A DNA stretch of 64,000 nt from Aldehydirespirator sp965116665 (GCA_965116665.1 OZ220709.1:1488001-1552000); one strand, 5' to 3'; positions 1 to 7,925 are shown, counted from the first letter of the stretch. Notes: a model not told the origin generated them from the sequence alone. Translations and numbers: made by a program.

Positions 1-141
1 GTCGCAACCGCCCTCGCACAGGCCCGTTTGACCCGGCCACGCTTATCGGCATCGGCCAACGGAGTCCTCGCGGGCGTCCGATCTCGCAGTTCAGTCGTGA
101 GCGCGCTGGCAGTTTCCGATGCCGGACTTCGTTGGGTCCTC

Positions 142-438
142 TTATGCGTGTTGTGTCTGCTCAGCCTGTTTGACGTCTAGGAATCTGCGCAACGCCTCGC
201 GGATGACCTCGCTTGTGGTCGTGCCGTCGGTCTCAGCGCGAGCGGTGACCGCGGCTCGCAGTTCGGGGTCGATGCGCACGGGCACTACTTCAGCCGGGCC
301 CGAGCCCATGGCGGGACGGCCTCTGCGGCGCTTGCGCAGCGTGTCGATGTCGTAGTCGCTGGTCTCGACCTCTTCGGCGATGGCGTCGAGGTCGGCGTCG
401 GTGAGGATGCGGCCAGTCGCGGTCCTACGTGTAGTCAT
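142..438 (-). CDS. Ribbon-helix-helix (CopG-like) antitoxin
   Basis: This 98-residue protein ends in a ribbon-helix-helix DNA-binding fold: a short strand (VVPVRIDPEL, about residues 50-60) is followed by two helices with the TSEVIREALRRFL signature (about 75-88). Such proteins dimerise, bind an operator in their own promoter and neutralise a partner toxin. A basic linker (RKRRRGRP) joins an acidic N-terminal helix to the fold, as is common in RHH antitoxins. It overlaps the downstream partner by 4 bp in an ATGA-like arrangement, so the two are probably translationally coupled. The family call is firm; the antitoxin role is inferred from the gene pair. Confidence 0.75.
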   Translation of the reverse strand: MTTRRTATGRILTDADLDAIAEEVETSDYDIDTLRKRRRGRPAMGSGPAEVVPVRIDPELRAAVTARAETDGTTTSEVIREALRRFLDVKQAEQTQHA

Positions 439-700
439 GGCTGATCTCGTTGGGTCGGCAAGAGTTCGTGGAACGCTGGGCGCAGCGGCATCGCGTGGAT
501 CACCATCTCGGCTCCGTCGTCGAGTTCGAGCCAGACGATTTCGAGCAGGTTGCCTGCTGGGTCGGCGCCGATGGCGAGGATCCTGGGCGGGTCAGCGGCT
601 GGTTCGAGTTCGATGATGGTGAGGGCGTGTTCAGGCGCGTGCAGGATCGTGCTGGTGTCGAGGCCGGCTTGAACGCAGAGCGATGGAACTCCACACGCAC
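435..700 (-). pseudogene. Putative toxin partner of the RHH antitoxin, frame-shifted
   Basis: The protein core reads ILHAPEHAL, then RILAIGADPAGNLLEIV and MVIHAMPLR, a pattern I recognise from small proteins paired with RHH antitoxins in actinobacteria. The expected N-terminus (MRVEFHRSAFK, from a GTG at 698-700) is present but in a different frame from the rest. Inserting one base near 667/668, for example lengthening the GG/CC pair there, joins the two parts into one protein of about 88 residues. As written the gene is broken by a 1-nt deletion. It is either a real inactivation or a base-calling error. The toxin activity is inferred from pairing only. Confidence 0.5.
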
Positions 701-740
701 TTATCGTAACACGAAATTCCGGATCGGCGCATCCCATCAT

Positions 741-1116
741 CCCGACTCCGCTCCGCAGGTCGTCCCCGTGCCCCAGCCTCTCTTATCGGTGGAAGCCGGA
801 GGAGTCCTCGCCAATGGGCGCATCCGATCATCCAGCCCGCTCCGACTGCTTCGCCGACGGCACCGCCCGGTTCTCAGCGGCCAGCGTCGTCATCTCGTGG
901 GTTCGGACCCCTCTCATCAGTGACGGACTAGCGAAAGCCCTACAGCCGATTCATGTTTCACCCCGCTGATCCGGGCTCGGCATCCGCCAACCACGGGGCT
1001 TTCGATGGCCGCAAGTCAGGTTGTCCTGATCGCCTACGCAGCCTGGCTGACTGAACAGTTCGGCTTGGCTCTGGGCGTGATCGGGGCCCTTGCAATCGCC
1101 CTCGGGGTCGGCGAAC
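741..1116. other. Stretch without a recognised gene
   Basis: No reading frame here resembles a known protein and no promoter or hairpin stands out. It lies between the toxin-antitoxin remnant and a string of broken insertion-sequence genes, so it may be decayed mobile DNA. A short hydrophobic reading frame (about 1005-1110) runs into the IstB remnant but does not look like IstB itself. Confidence 0.4.
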
Positions 1117-1250
1117 TCATGCCCAAGACCATCGCCAACGCCACCATCGACCGGCTGCTTCACCACGCCCACATCGTCCTCACCGCCGGTGACAGCATCC
1201 GCCTCACCCAAGCCACCGCCGGAAAGGGGGTGACGCCACTCACCAACTGA
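1117..1250 (+). pseudogene. C-terminal remnant of IS21-family helper ATPase IstB
   Basis: The last 44 residues (MPKTIANATIDRLLHHAHIV, then GDSIRLTQATAGKGVTPL) match the C-terminus of IstB, the AAA+ helper of IS21-family transposition. The Walker A and B regions are absent; upstream sequence in the same frame is unrelated and hydrophobic. The remnant ends with its natural stop, and 18 bp later lie the tandem repeats expected at an IS21 right end. It is therefore the tail of a decayed IS21 element and cannot act as a helper ATPase. Confidence 0.65.
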
Positions 1251-1267
1251 ACCGCGGGCAGAACACC

Positions 1268-1336
1268 TGGCCGCCACCGGGCAGTTCTGTTGGCCGCCAC
1301 TGGGCAGTTCTGCTGTCCGCCACCGGGCAGATCCCA
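1268..1336 (+). repeat. Three 23-bp tandem repeats, probable IS21 terminal repeats
   Basis: Units start at 1268, 1291 and 1314 and share the core tgg(t)ccgccac-gggcag. The first two differ at only two positions; the third has several changes. IS21-family termini often hold several short repeats that bind the transposase, and this array sits just after the istB stop, so it is probably the right end of that element. Confidence 0.6.
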
Positions 1337-1355
1337 CTGGCCATTGACACGCGCC

Positions 1356-1616
1356 CATCTGGCCGGCGAGCGGCAGGCGGGGGTGCGCCGCAGCAGCGCG
1401 GTGAATCCCTTCGACGCGGTGGCGGACTATGTGCGCCAGCGGCTGGTCGAGGATCCCCATGTGCGGGCGACGGTGTTGTTCGACGAGGCCAAGAGGCTGG
1501 GCTGTCAGGCGTCGTATCCGACGTTCGTGCGCCGGATACGTGACCGGGGCCTGCGGCCTGAGTGTCGGGCGTGCACACCGGGCCGGGTTCACACAGACAT
1601 CGAGCATCCTGAGCCT
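1356..1616 (+). pseudogene. Internal fragment of IS21-family transposase IstA
   Basis: About 85 residues (from HLAGERQAGVRR through FDAVADYVRQRL and FVRRIRDRGLRPEC to DIEHP) match the region of IstA between the N-terminal helix-turn-helix and the DDE catalytic core. The start is missing, and homology stops just before the expected EIQWDWLEL segment that opens the catalytic domain. In an intact IS21 element istA precedes istB, but here the istB tail comes first, so the fragment probably comes from a second or rearranged copy. It runs directly into an unrelated IS3 fragment. Confidence 0.65.
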
Positions 1617-1679
1617 CACCGGGCATTGCGCAGGCTGTGGTGTGCCCCGGGCATCGCGGTCGGCGTGTTCGGTGCGCCA

Positions 1680-1976
1680 TGCGATGCTGCTGGGCATCAT
1701 CGACGAGATCCACCGGGCGTCTCGGCGCGACCTACGGGGACAGAGGGAACCACGCGGAACTGGTGCACGGGCGGGGCCTGCAGGTGGCGCACTGCACCGT
1801 GGAGTTGGTGATGCGCCGCAACAACCTCGCCGGGCTGCCGGGCCGGCACCGATACCGCAAGGTCCCGAACCTGCCCACCGCTGCGGACCTGGTGGATCGC
1901 CGGGTTCTGCCGCGACGCACCCGACCAGCTGTGGGTCACCGACATCACCGAACACCCCGCCGGCAGAGCCTGCGCA
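1680..1976 (+). pseudogene. IS3-family transposase (orfB) remnant, several frameshifts
   Basis: Three consecutive pieces in three frames rebuild part of an IS3-family OrfB: LLGIIDEIHRAS (about 1690-1730), then HAELVHGRGLQVAHCTVELVM to PNLPTAADLVDRR (about 1757-1900), then DAPDQLWVTDITEHP (about 1915-1965). The last piece carries the first Asp of the DDE motif in the usual WVTDIT context. The rest of the catalytic domain is missing. At least two frameshifts separate the pieces, so this is old decay rather than one sequencing slip. Confidence 0.65.
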
Positions 1977-2025
1977 ATCCCCGGTGATGCTCAGCTCACC
2001 CTTGGCCGCTGTCACCGGGTGCATA

Positions 2026-2031
2026 TAGGCT
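2026..2031 (+). promoter_or_regulatory. -10 element (TAGGCT) of a leaderless promoter
   Basis: TAGGCT ends 6 nt before the GTG start of the MntA gene. That spacing would put the transcription start at or beside the start codon. The same hexamer occurs before the aconitase gene and the amidohydrolase fragment in this window. Confidence 0.5.
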
Positions 2032-2037
2032 GGCGGC

Positions 2038-2328
2038 GTGACTCGCAAGGAACTCGTGCTTGTCAAACACCGAGAGGCGATACGAGCCGCCGCGGCGCGC
2101 CACAGGTGCCGCTCTATCGCCCTGGTCGGCTCGGTGGCGCGGGGCGAGGACACCCAAGACAGCGACTACGACTTCCTGGCTGATTTTGAGAAGGGCGTGA
2201 CGCTGTTTGACCAGTGCGGACTCAAAGGGGCGTTGGAGGATCTGCTCGGCTCGGAGGTTGATGTGGTGCCTTGCTCCAGCGTTCGCGAGAGCTACCGGAA
2301 CATGAGCGACGACGCCATTGAGTTGTGA
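2038..2328 (+). CDS. mntA: MntA-type minimal nucleotidyltransferase antitoxin
   Basis: This 96-residue protein is a minimal nucleotidyltransferase. The motif GSVARGEDTQDSDYD (about residues 31-45) fits the GSX10DXD active site used to bind metal and ATP. Family members such as MntA antitoxins transfer AMP onto a tyrosine of the partner HepT toxin and block it. The gene overlaps hepT by 4 bp (GTGA), typical of a translationally coupled TA pair. The GTG start is supported by the TAGGCT -10 element 6 nt upstream. The module borders an IS graveyard, in keeping with horizontal movement. Confidence 0.85.
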   Translation: MTRKELVLVKHREAIRAAAARHRCRSIALVGSVARGEDTQDSDYDFLADFEKGVTLFDQCGLKGALEDLLGSEVDVVPCSSVRESYRNMSDDAIEL

Positions 2329-2672
2329 GCCGCACCGACGACGAACGCGTCGCAGACATTGTTGACTGCTGCCGCAGGCTTCGCGACATCGCGTCGGTGG
2401 GCGAGGACGGGTTCCTAGCTGACGAGCTTCTGCAAGACGCGGCGTGCTATCGGCTCGCGGTGATCGGTGAGGCTCTCAACCATCTCTCGGACGACTTCAA
2501 GAAGCAGCACCCCGACTTGGACCTCCCGGACGCGCGGGGGATGCGCAACCATCTCACTCACGAGTACCACAAGGTTGACCTCGACGTCGTGTGGAACACC
2601 ATCACAACGGACATTCCAGACTTGGAGCAAACCCTGTCTGGAGTTTCTGGCCCGGTATCCCCGTCAGATTAG
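2325..2672 (+). CDS. hepT: HepT-like (DUF86) ribonuclease toxin
   Basis: The 115-residue, mainly helical protein carries the HEPN-type signature RNHLTHEY (about residues 74-81), which fits RX4HXY, the catalytic motif of HepT ribonucleases. In known pairs the Tyr of this motif is AMPylated by MntA. The upstream part (DAACYRLAVIGEALNHLS) is the usual DUF86 helix. The start overlaps the mntA stop, so antitoxin and toxin should be made together. All catalytic residues expected from the motif are present, so the module looks intact. Confidence 0.85.
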   Translation: MSRTDDERVADIVDCCRRLRDIASVGEDGFLADELLQDAACYRLAVIGEALNHLSDDFKKQHPDLDLPDARGMRNHLTHEYHKVDLDVVWNTITTDIPDLEQTLSGVSGPVSPSD

Positions 2673-3220
2673 CGCGGAACCTTGATGGCGATGTCAGCCG
2701 CGACTGGAAGCACATCCCGATGGAGCCCTCTGTGATCAGGTTCGCGGTCACGGTCAAGCATCAGCCGGAATAGCCCCTATCGGCACCCCAGAGTTCCTTG
2801 AGCGCCTCGGGGGGATCGCGTTGGCTGAGACCCCCGCGATGGATGATCGAACACCATGAACTGTGTACCGAGGAGGAGCTGACCGCGTTCGGGAAGTTCG
2901 CCGCACAACTTGATGACCTGCTCGGCCGGTGCGTCCGACGAGACGACATGAGACCCAAACCTTCCCAAGTCGGCGCATCCAGCGATGGTAGCGACATCCA
3001 GCGATGCCAGGGACGTTGCCAGGGCTGCGGGCCGCACTCGCGCAGTCTCGCAGACGCCGAGATCCTGCAGCGCAGCGACATGCGGGCGGGCGGGCGCAGC
3101 GTATGGATCGCCCCCGACGTCATCGACGCTGTGGACACGATCCATGCCGCGGCGCGACGCCGCGCCATCGGTGCTGGCTCCTGACCTCGGGCCTAGCGAA
3201 GCTAGCCGCCGTCGTGGCAG
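2673..3220. other. Stretch with no confident gene
   Basis: A plus-strand reading frame at 2798-3184 (128 codons) contains an acidic helical stretch (EEELTAFGKFAAQLDDLLG) but resembles no family I know. Minus-strand frames here are low-complexity Ser/Arg/Pro-rich shadows. No convincing promoter or ribosome-binding site precedes any of them. Degenerate mobile DNA is the likeliest content. Confidence 0.35.
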
Positions 3221-3241
3221 CGCCAACGTTGGCGTGATAAT
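3221..3241 (+). promoter_or_regulatory. Perfect 14-bp palindrome abutting a -10 box
   Basis: Positions 3221-3234 read CGCCAACGTTGGCG, a perfect palindrome. The hexamer GATAAT follows at 3236-3241, 9 nt before the ATG of the SLH-repeat protein. The palindrome would lie in the -35/-10 spacer, where a bound repressor would block RNA polymerase. The regulator is unknown. Confidence 0.5.
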
Positions 3242-3250
3242 GTCGATTAT

Positions 3251-5191
3251 ATGGCCAACCCGCTCTGTGTCCTTGTAACGGCCGCTATGACGGCAGCGCT
3301 GGTCGCGGTTGCCCCGTCGGCTGCGTCCGGCCATGAAGATCTGCCTGATGTGCCTCATGACGGCGCAAGCAGCGCCGCGGTTCACGCTCTCGACAGCCGG
3401 GGCGTCTTCGACGGCACATTGTGCGGACAGGACCAGGACCACTTCTGCCCGCAGGAGCCGCTGACACGCGCCCACATGGCCGTGTGGCTGGTCCGCCTCA
3501 TCGACGGGACTGACCCGCCCGGGGTGAAGGCCACCCGTTTCAGCGATGTGGACGGGGACCATCCCCAGGCGGCGTTCATTGAGAGGTTCGCAGCTCTGGG
3601 AATCACAGCGGGCTGCTCGACCGTTCCGCTGAGCTACTGCCCCGACGGGCAAGTCACCCGCGCCCAGACGGCCACGTTCCTGGCGCAGGCGTACGATCTG
3701 GAGGCCGCCGACCCGGCCGGGTTCACCGATGTGGCCGTCGGCGGCATTCACAGCGCCGACATCGACGCCCTGTTCTCCGCGGGGATCACCGCGGGGTGCG
3801 CGACGGAACCGCTGCGCTTCTGCCCCCAGCGGGCCACCACACGGGCTCAGATGGCGTCGTTGCTGGTGCGGGCCGACGATTACGCGGCAGAACGGCAGGC
3901 GGCGATGGAGTCGCTGAACTCTGAGAGCCTCAGCGACGACGGGAACCCGGTCGGTGGGGGCGACACGCCCAGAGGCAACGACAACCCGGTCGGTGGGGGC
4001 GACACGCCCGGAGGCGACGACAACCCGCCCGGCGGGGGCGACACGCCCGGAGGCGACGACAACCCGCCCGGCGGGGGCGACACGCCCGGAGGCGACGACA
4101 ACCCGCCCGGCGGGGGCGACACGCCCGGAGGCGACGACAACCCGCCGCCCGAGTTGCAGCCCCCGGTCGTCATACCCGGCGACGGCGACACAGGCGGCGA
4201 CCCCGACGCAGACCAAGCGAAGCTGTCTGCTCACCAGCACGCCGCCGACTGCCGGGCGACCAGCGTCCCGATCGCCACCGAACGCTGGGTCAAGATCGCC
4301 AACTTCGAATGGGCCGAACCAAACCACAACCCCCAAGTCGACCCGGACGCTGACGGCTACTGGCAGCCCGATTGGATACCAGACCGCGGCGGGGACAGCG
4401 GCAAAGTCAAATGGGCAGCCCCGTACATAGTCAAAGACAGTCGCCGGGTGGCGGGCGAAACGGAGTATTGGCGGATGAAGGAGGTCGCCTATTTCCGCAT
4501 AACCCGCAGCCCGGCGTGGAGCTTCGGCTCGGTCGTCATCGATGCCGACACCGGCGACCCGCTCGACTCCAGCCTCTCCTCGACCCATATCGACTCTTCA
4601 GTGCTGAAGGCCGCCGACCTCGCCCCAACGTCGACCCAGGCCCGGGTCGACGGCATCTGGACCTACACCCTCAGCGATGTGAGCCAGCCCTCGCGGGGGG
4701 CCGTTTACACAATCGAGGCCAGCACTTGCGAGGCCGGCCCATGGTCGAGACCGCTCGAGCTGCAATACAAGCTCCCCAACGCTCCCCGGATCAGAGCCGA
4801 GCAGACCTATTTGACCCGCTACGGGCCCGACGGCCACCTGTTGGCTGACAACGGCCTGGCCCTCAATGTCGGCTGGTATTACGAGCGCGGCGAGTTCTAC
4901 ACCTTCGAGTTGAACATACTCGACGCTGAGGGCAACTACCTGAACTACCTGCCAGCTGAGGACTTCTTCCACCGCAGTTTGCCCGGCTCCAGCGGCTTGG
5001 CCCGGACAGAACTGAGGAACTCTGTCTTCAATATCGCAGACGACGACAATCTCGCCGGCTCCGGCAAGCAGATCAGGGTCAGGTTCACGGTCGGCAAAGA
5101 CTACGGACTCATCAACCTTGCGCCGAGAAGCCCGGTAACTGAGCTGACATTCTCGACCAACGATTACCTGGGGCCGAGAGTAGACGACTGA
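3251..5191 (+). CDS. Secreted SLH-repeat surface protein with Gly/Asp/Pro repeat linker
   Basis: The 646-residue protein begins with a signal peptide (residues 1-27, cleavage near ASG). Three SLH-like repeats follow (about 32-80, 95-150 and 155-205), each with the TRAQMA-type helix and a pair of cysteines (CGQDQDHFC, CSTVPLSYC, CATEPLRFC). SLH domains usually hold proteins on the cell wall; the paired cysteines suggest one disulfide per repeat. Residues 232-296 are five 13-residue Gly/Asp/Pro/Thr repeats, a flexible linker. The C-terminal 350 residues look beta-rich and match no family I can name. The start follows a leaderless-type promoter with a palindromic operator. Confidence 0.8.
   Translation: MANPLCVLVTAAMTAALVAVAPSAASGHEDLPDVPHDGASSAAVHALDSRGVFDGTLCGQDQDHFCPQEPLTRAHMAVWLVRLIDGTDPPGVKATRFSDVDGDHPQAAFIERFAALGITAGCSTVPLSYCPDGQVTRAQTATFLAQAYDLEAADPAGFTDVAVGGIHSADIDALFSAGITAGCATEPLRFCPQRATTRAQMASLLVRADDYAAERQAAMESLNSESLSDDGNPVGGGDTPRGNDNPVGGGDTPGGDDNPPGGGDTPGGDDNPPGGGDTPGGDDNPPGGGDTPGGDDNPPPELQPPVVIPGDGDTGGDPDADQAKLSAHQHAADCRATSVPIATERWVKIANFEWAEPNHNPQVDPDADGYWQPDWIPDRGGDSGKVKWAAPYIVKDSRRVAGETEYWRMKEVAYFRITRSPAWSFGSVVIDADTGDPLDSSLSSTHIDSSVLKAADLAPTSTQARVDGIWTYTLSDVSQPSRGAVYTIEASTCEAGPWSRPLELQYKLPNAPRIRAEQTYLTRYGPDGHLLADNGLALNVGWYYERGEFYTFELNILDAEGNYLNYLPAEDFFHRSLPGSSGLARTELRNSVFNIADDDNLAGSGKQIRVRFTVGKDYGLINLAPRSPVTELTFSTNDYLGPRVDD
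3944..4138 (+). repeat. 39-bp in-frame tandem repeat, five copies
   Basis: Five head-to-tail 39-bp units encode NPxGGGDTPGGDD. Units 3 to 5 look identical, while units 1 and 2 carry Val for the second Pro and unit 1 has two further changes. The near identity at DNA level suggests recent expansion or homogenisation. Copy number should vary between strains through slippage and change linker length without breaking the frame. Confidence 0.9.
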
Positions 5192-5194
5192 TCC

Positions 5195-5425
5195 ATGCTC
5201 GAAGCGCACCGCCGGGAGATGGCCGCAACCGCGCCTCTCTTCGCCGAGGGCTGGGGCGATCCGACTCTGGCTGAACGGGTGGACGAACTGCTCGCCGACT
5301 CTGACTACGGGACACGGTACGGCACCGACATCATCGGAACGCTCGACGAGCACCACTTCCGGGTCGTTCAGTCCCTCAGCGGCCGCCCCCTCCGCATCGT
5401 CCCCGCCGACGTCCCGCCAGAATAG
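5195..5425 (+). CDS. Small hypothetical protein
   Basis: A 76-residue frame starts 3 nt after the SLH protein stop and reads as a soluble, acidic, helical protein (LAERVDELLADSDYG). I do not recognise a family. Its position directly behind the surface-protein gene would allow translational coupling, but there is no clear ribosome-binding site of its own. The reverse strand also carries an open frame over part of this stretch and the bases up to 5571, so the coding assignment is tentative. Confidence 0.35.
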   Translation: MLEAHRREMAATAPLFAEGWGDPTLAERVDELLADSDYGTRYGTDIIGTLDEHHFRVVQSLSGRPLRIVPADVPPE

Positions 5426-5578
5426 GCGCAACGCGGGAGGCCAAAGCAGGTCGCGAAGCCCGGAGTGACGGCCTTCGCGCAGGCATAGCCCTCCTCGGGG
5501 GCGGACAGGAAGACGACCGGCACGTCGGCTACGTCCGATGTCCGTCCGGTGTGCGCCGAAGTCTGGTGCATCGGTGTA

Positions 5579-5591
5579 ATGTCTTTGACAT
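5579..5591 (+). promoter_or_regulatory. Inverted repeat ATGTC-TTT-GACAT before RelB
   Basis: A 5-bp inverted repeat with a 3-bp spacer lies 39 bp before the RelB-like start codon. Antitoxins of this class repress their own operons by binding such short palindromes. No good -10 box could be aligned with it, so the promoter position is open. Confidence 0.4.
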
Positions 5592-5630
5592 CACTATGAG
5601 TCGCACAGCCTTGTTGCCTAGGAGCATGAC

Positions 5631-5852
5631 ATGAGCCAAGTAACCGCCCGGGTTCCTGACGAACTCGTCGACGCGTTGGATGCGGCGGCTGCGCAGCTCA
5701 AGCGCAGCCGCGCTGAGATCATCCGCCAGGCCCTGGAGCGCTACTTGGAGGACTTCCAAGACGTTGCGAGCGCGATGGAGCGACTCCTCGACCCGGCCGA
5801 TCCGGTGCTCGACTGGGACGAGGTCAGAGATGGGCTACTCGATTCGGATTAA
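5631..5852 (+). CDS. RelB/RHH-type antitoxin
   Basis: The 73-residue protein has an N-terminal ribbon-helix-helix (VTARVPDELVDALDAAAAQL, then RAEIIRQALERYL, residues 4-40) that should dimerise and bind the operon promoter. The acidic C-terminal tail (LLDPADPVLDWDEVRDGLL) is the segment that normally wraps around and blocks a RelE toxin. The gene overlaps the toxin start by 23 bp, which ensures coupled synthesis. The call is firm at family level. Confidence 0.85.
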   Translation: MSQVTARVPDELVDALDAAAAQLKRSRAEIIRQALERYLEDFQDVASAMERLLDPADPVLDWDEVRDGLLDSD

Positions 5853-6090
5853 GCGCAGCGCAGCACGAGAACTGGCGCGTCTGCCCCGCCACGACCGTGA
5901 GCGCATCGTGCGCGCGATCGACCGGCTCGGGGGCAATCCGCTGGCGGGCAGCCCCCTGAAGGGCGATCTGCGGGGTCTGCGCCGGGTGCGAGTCGGCGAC
6001 TACCGGGTGGTGTACGAGGTGCTCGACGGCGAACTCGTGGTCCTAGTCGTGCTGGTCGCACACCGGCGGGAGGCCTATCGCCGCCGCTAG
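5830..6090 (+). CDS. RelE/ParE-superfamily toxin
   Basis: This 86-residue protein has the RelE fold signature: an N-terminal strand (YSIRIKRSAARELARLP), a helix ending in IVRAIDRLGGNP, then KGDLRGLRRVRVGDYRVVYEVLDG and the C-terminal strand VVLVVLVAHRREAYRR. RelE members are ribosome-dependent mRNA interferases, while the related ParE toxins inhibit gyrase. The conserved LRRVRVGDYRVVYEV core with several basic residues favours the RelE/YoeB side. I chose the ATG at 5830, inside the antitoxin gene, because it gives the usual family length. Confidence 0.85.
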   Translation: MGYSIRIKRSAARELARLPRHDRERIVRAIDRLGGNPLAGSPLKGDLRGLRRVRVGDYRVVYEVLDGELVVLVVLVAHRREAYRRR

Positions 6091-6182
6091 TGCCCGGCCT
6101 CACGCCTCGCAGTCTTCACTAGCTCCGCACAGAGACAGAGACCGCCGACATCTAGGACTCGGCCGCTTGAAGGCGGGCCCGG

Positions 6183-6644
6183 TCAGCGCACCGGGAAGAA
6201 GATGTCGGTGCGCCACCTCGATTGGTCGGGCTCGAGGGCGGGGTCGTTCACATAGACCTCCCAGGGCGAGTCCGCGGCTTCGAGCCCCTGGGACTCCATC
6301 CACGCCGTCAGCGCCATCCACGTCTGGGGGAGGCCGTCGTACGAGCCGAGGTGGGTGACGGTCGCGGCCCTCCCGGCGGGAAGCTCTCCGGGTCGGACTC
6401 GATCCTCGCCGGGCATCGGCGACGCCACCGGGATGGCGCATTCGAGTTCGACGGTCTCTCCCGGCGGCGAGTGGTATCTGGCCAGGGGCATCCCGGCCGG
6501 TTCTTGACCGCTCTGCGCGATGTGTTCGCTCAGCTCGCCGAACAGCGGACCCATAGCGCTGCCGATCTCGCTCATCGCGACGGTCGTGCGAATGCCCACT
6601 GTGGGCTGGGCTTCAAGCTCCGTCACCCCGAACTCCAGCGTCAT
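6183..6644 (-). CDS. GyrI-like (AraC effector-binding fold) protein
   Basis: The 153-residue protein looks like a stand-alone GyrI/SOUL-type ligand-binding domain. It shows the two-fold pattern of this fold: TVGIRTTVAMSEIGSAMGPLFGELSEHI early and GRAATVTHLGSYDGLPQTWMALTAWMESQGL later, ending with WEVYVNDP. Such domains bind small hydrophobic or cationic molecules and are often fused to AraC or MerR regulators. Here no DNA-binding domain is attached, so it may act as a sequestering or sensing protein. It stands alone between RelBE and a broken kinase gene. Confidence 0.75.
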   Translation of the reverse strand: MTLEFGVTELEAQPTVGIRTTVAMSEIGSAMGPLFGELSEHIAQSGQEPAGMPLARYHSPPGETVELECAIPVASPMPGEDRVRPGELPAGRAATVTHLGSYDGLPQTWMALTAWMESQGLEAADSPWEVYVNDPALEPDQSRWRTDIFFPVR

Positions 6645-6895
6645 CGTTGCTGTCCTCCAATGCTGTCGACCATTGCTCTTGCTTCGCGGCGGCCGAAACC
6701 CGGCGGCCTCAGCCGCGGACCGTATGCAAGCTCTACCGGTGGCTGCAAATCAGGTTGATACAGCCGGTCTTGCATCCGCATGGGGCCTTCGCATCAATGG
6801 CAGGCTCGCGGAAGTCACTGCAGCCGGAGCGGACTCCTACTCCAGGCCGAACTCGGGGACGTAGCGCTGGGCGCGGGGGCCTGGGTGCCTCCGTT

Positions 6896-7815
6896 CTAGA
6901 AGAGCAGCCACGGTACCGACGGGTCGTCCCAATGCTCCACCCGCCGCAACAGCTCCGTGTCGGCATGCGGCACCACTCCCCACAGACAGGCGAGACCAAC
7001 TCGATCACCTCGTCGGCGGCGTAGACGTGAGCCAGCAGGCGATCATTCACCGAGCCGTCGTAGGTGTTGTGGATCCGCTGCAGCACCTCCGGCTCCTGGT
7101 CGTGACGCACATACTGCAGCAGCACCGCCGACAGGTCCACCTCCGGCGGGCCGACCCCGAGATAGTCGAGATCGACGAGCGCAAGAGTGCCGTCCTCGCG
7201 GCGCACGGCGTTGGTCGGGAACGCGTCGCCGTGGATCACCACCCTGCGGCGCCCCTCGCCGCCGAGGCCGGCCCAACACGAGCTCAGGGCCTCCACCCGG
7301 CGGTGCAGCTCCGCCCCCAGGAAGTCACGCACATCGGCTGGCACACCTCTCGCGGTCATCAACGGCAGCCGGTCCGTCCATCGTGTGAGAAAGGACACGC
7401 TGGGATCCCACTCCACGAGGGACCGCGACGGCTCAGTGCGGTGGCACCGCGAGATCAGCGTGACCAGCGTCTCGAGGGGAAGCTCCTCGACAGGGGAGTG
7501 CATCGGCCAGAAGGTGACGACCCGGCCGTCGCTCAGCTCGCAAGGATCGCACAGCGGGGCCACCATCGGCGCGCCCGCGGCCGCGAGCTGCACGACTTGG
7601 CGCAGAAGGGCGGCGTGGGTCTCCAGGGGGCGTTGGAAGATGTAGGCGACCCTGGCCGCGACCTTGTCGTCGAGGCTCGCCAGCACGATGTGGTTGCCCA
7701 CCCGAAGCAGTCTGAAGCCGGCGCTGGTGAGTCCGAGCCCGCGAGCGGTGTCGTGCACCAGTTCCGCGGTCCGCTCGACGTCCAACTCGGTGTCGATGGC
7801 TGGCCGGCCCTCCAC
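6896..7815 (-). pseudogene. APH-fold phosphotransferase, frame-shifted near the C-terminus
   Basis: The protein is an aminoglycoside-phosphotransferase-fold kinase: the catalytic loop VIHGDAFPTNAV and the metal-binding LVDLDYLGVGPPEVDL are intact. Near the end the frame changes, and the expected C-terminus (VVPHADTELLRRVEHWDD ... WLLF, stop at 6896-6898) is found one frame away. Adding one C to the C4 run at 6978-6981 restores a single protein. I chose the GTG at 7815 because a TAGCGT -10 box (7823-7828) lies 7 nt upstream; an in-frame ATG at 7848 is the alternative. The substrate is unknown. Confidence 0.7.
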
Positions 7816-7888
7816 GGCCCCGACGCTAGTGCTCTGTCCACTTACCATCGTCGGGTCGAGCCGGGATTCTCTGTGCGAGTTTCACCCG

Positions 7889-7918
7889 CATATGACGGGT
7901 TTCTCAGCAGATTTGTGG
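7889..7918 (+). repeat. Copy 1 of a ~30-bp dispersed repeat
   Basis: The core gacgggtttctc-n2-cagattt is shared with 40077-40110 on the other strand, and both copies are flanked by catatg and gtgg. This copy ends 7 nt before the point where a truncated redoxin frame begins. Confidence 0.55.
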
Positions 7919-7925
7919 CCGTAGT

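Noticed and set aside
1..141. Open frame at the left edge of the window
   Set aside because: A plus-strand frame is open from the edge to about 180 but shows no recognisable protein, and the antitoxin gene on the other strand overlaps its end.
951..2153. Long minus-strand open frame over the IS remnants
   Set aside because: The composition is Arg/Pro/Gly/Ala-rich without any domain, while the plus strand encodes recognisable IstA, IstB and IS3 pieces.
3944..4138. Possible CRISPR-like array
   Set aside because: The units are directly adjacent, coding and in frame, with no unique spacers.
2777..4588. Very long minus-strand open frame opposite the SLH-repeat protein
   Set aside because: It is a by-product of high GC on the opposite strand. 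Its repeated RVVVASGRVAP units simply mirror the 39-bp repeat, and no family or signal is seen.
5368..5571. Minus-strand 67-codon frame between the SLH protein and RelB genes
   Set aside because: No ribosome-binding site, family or promoter; part of it overlaps the small plus-strand frame.
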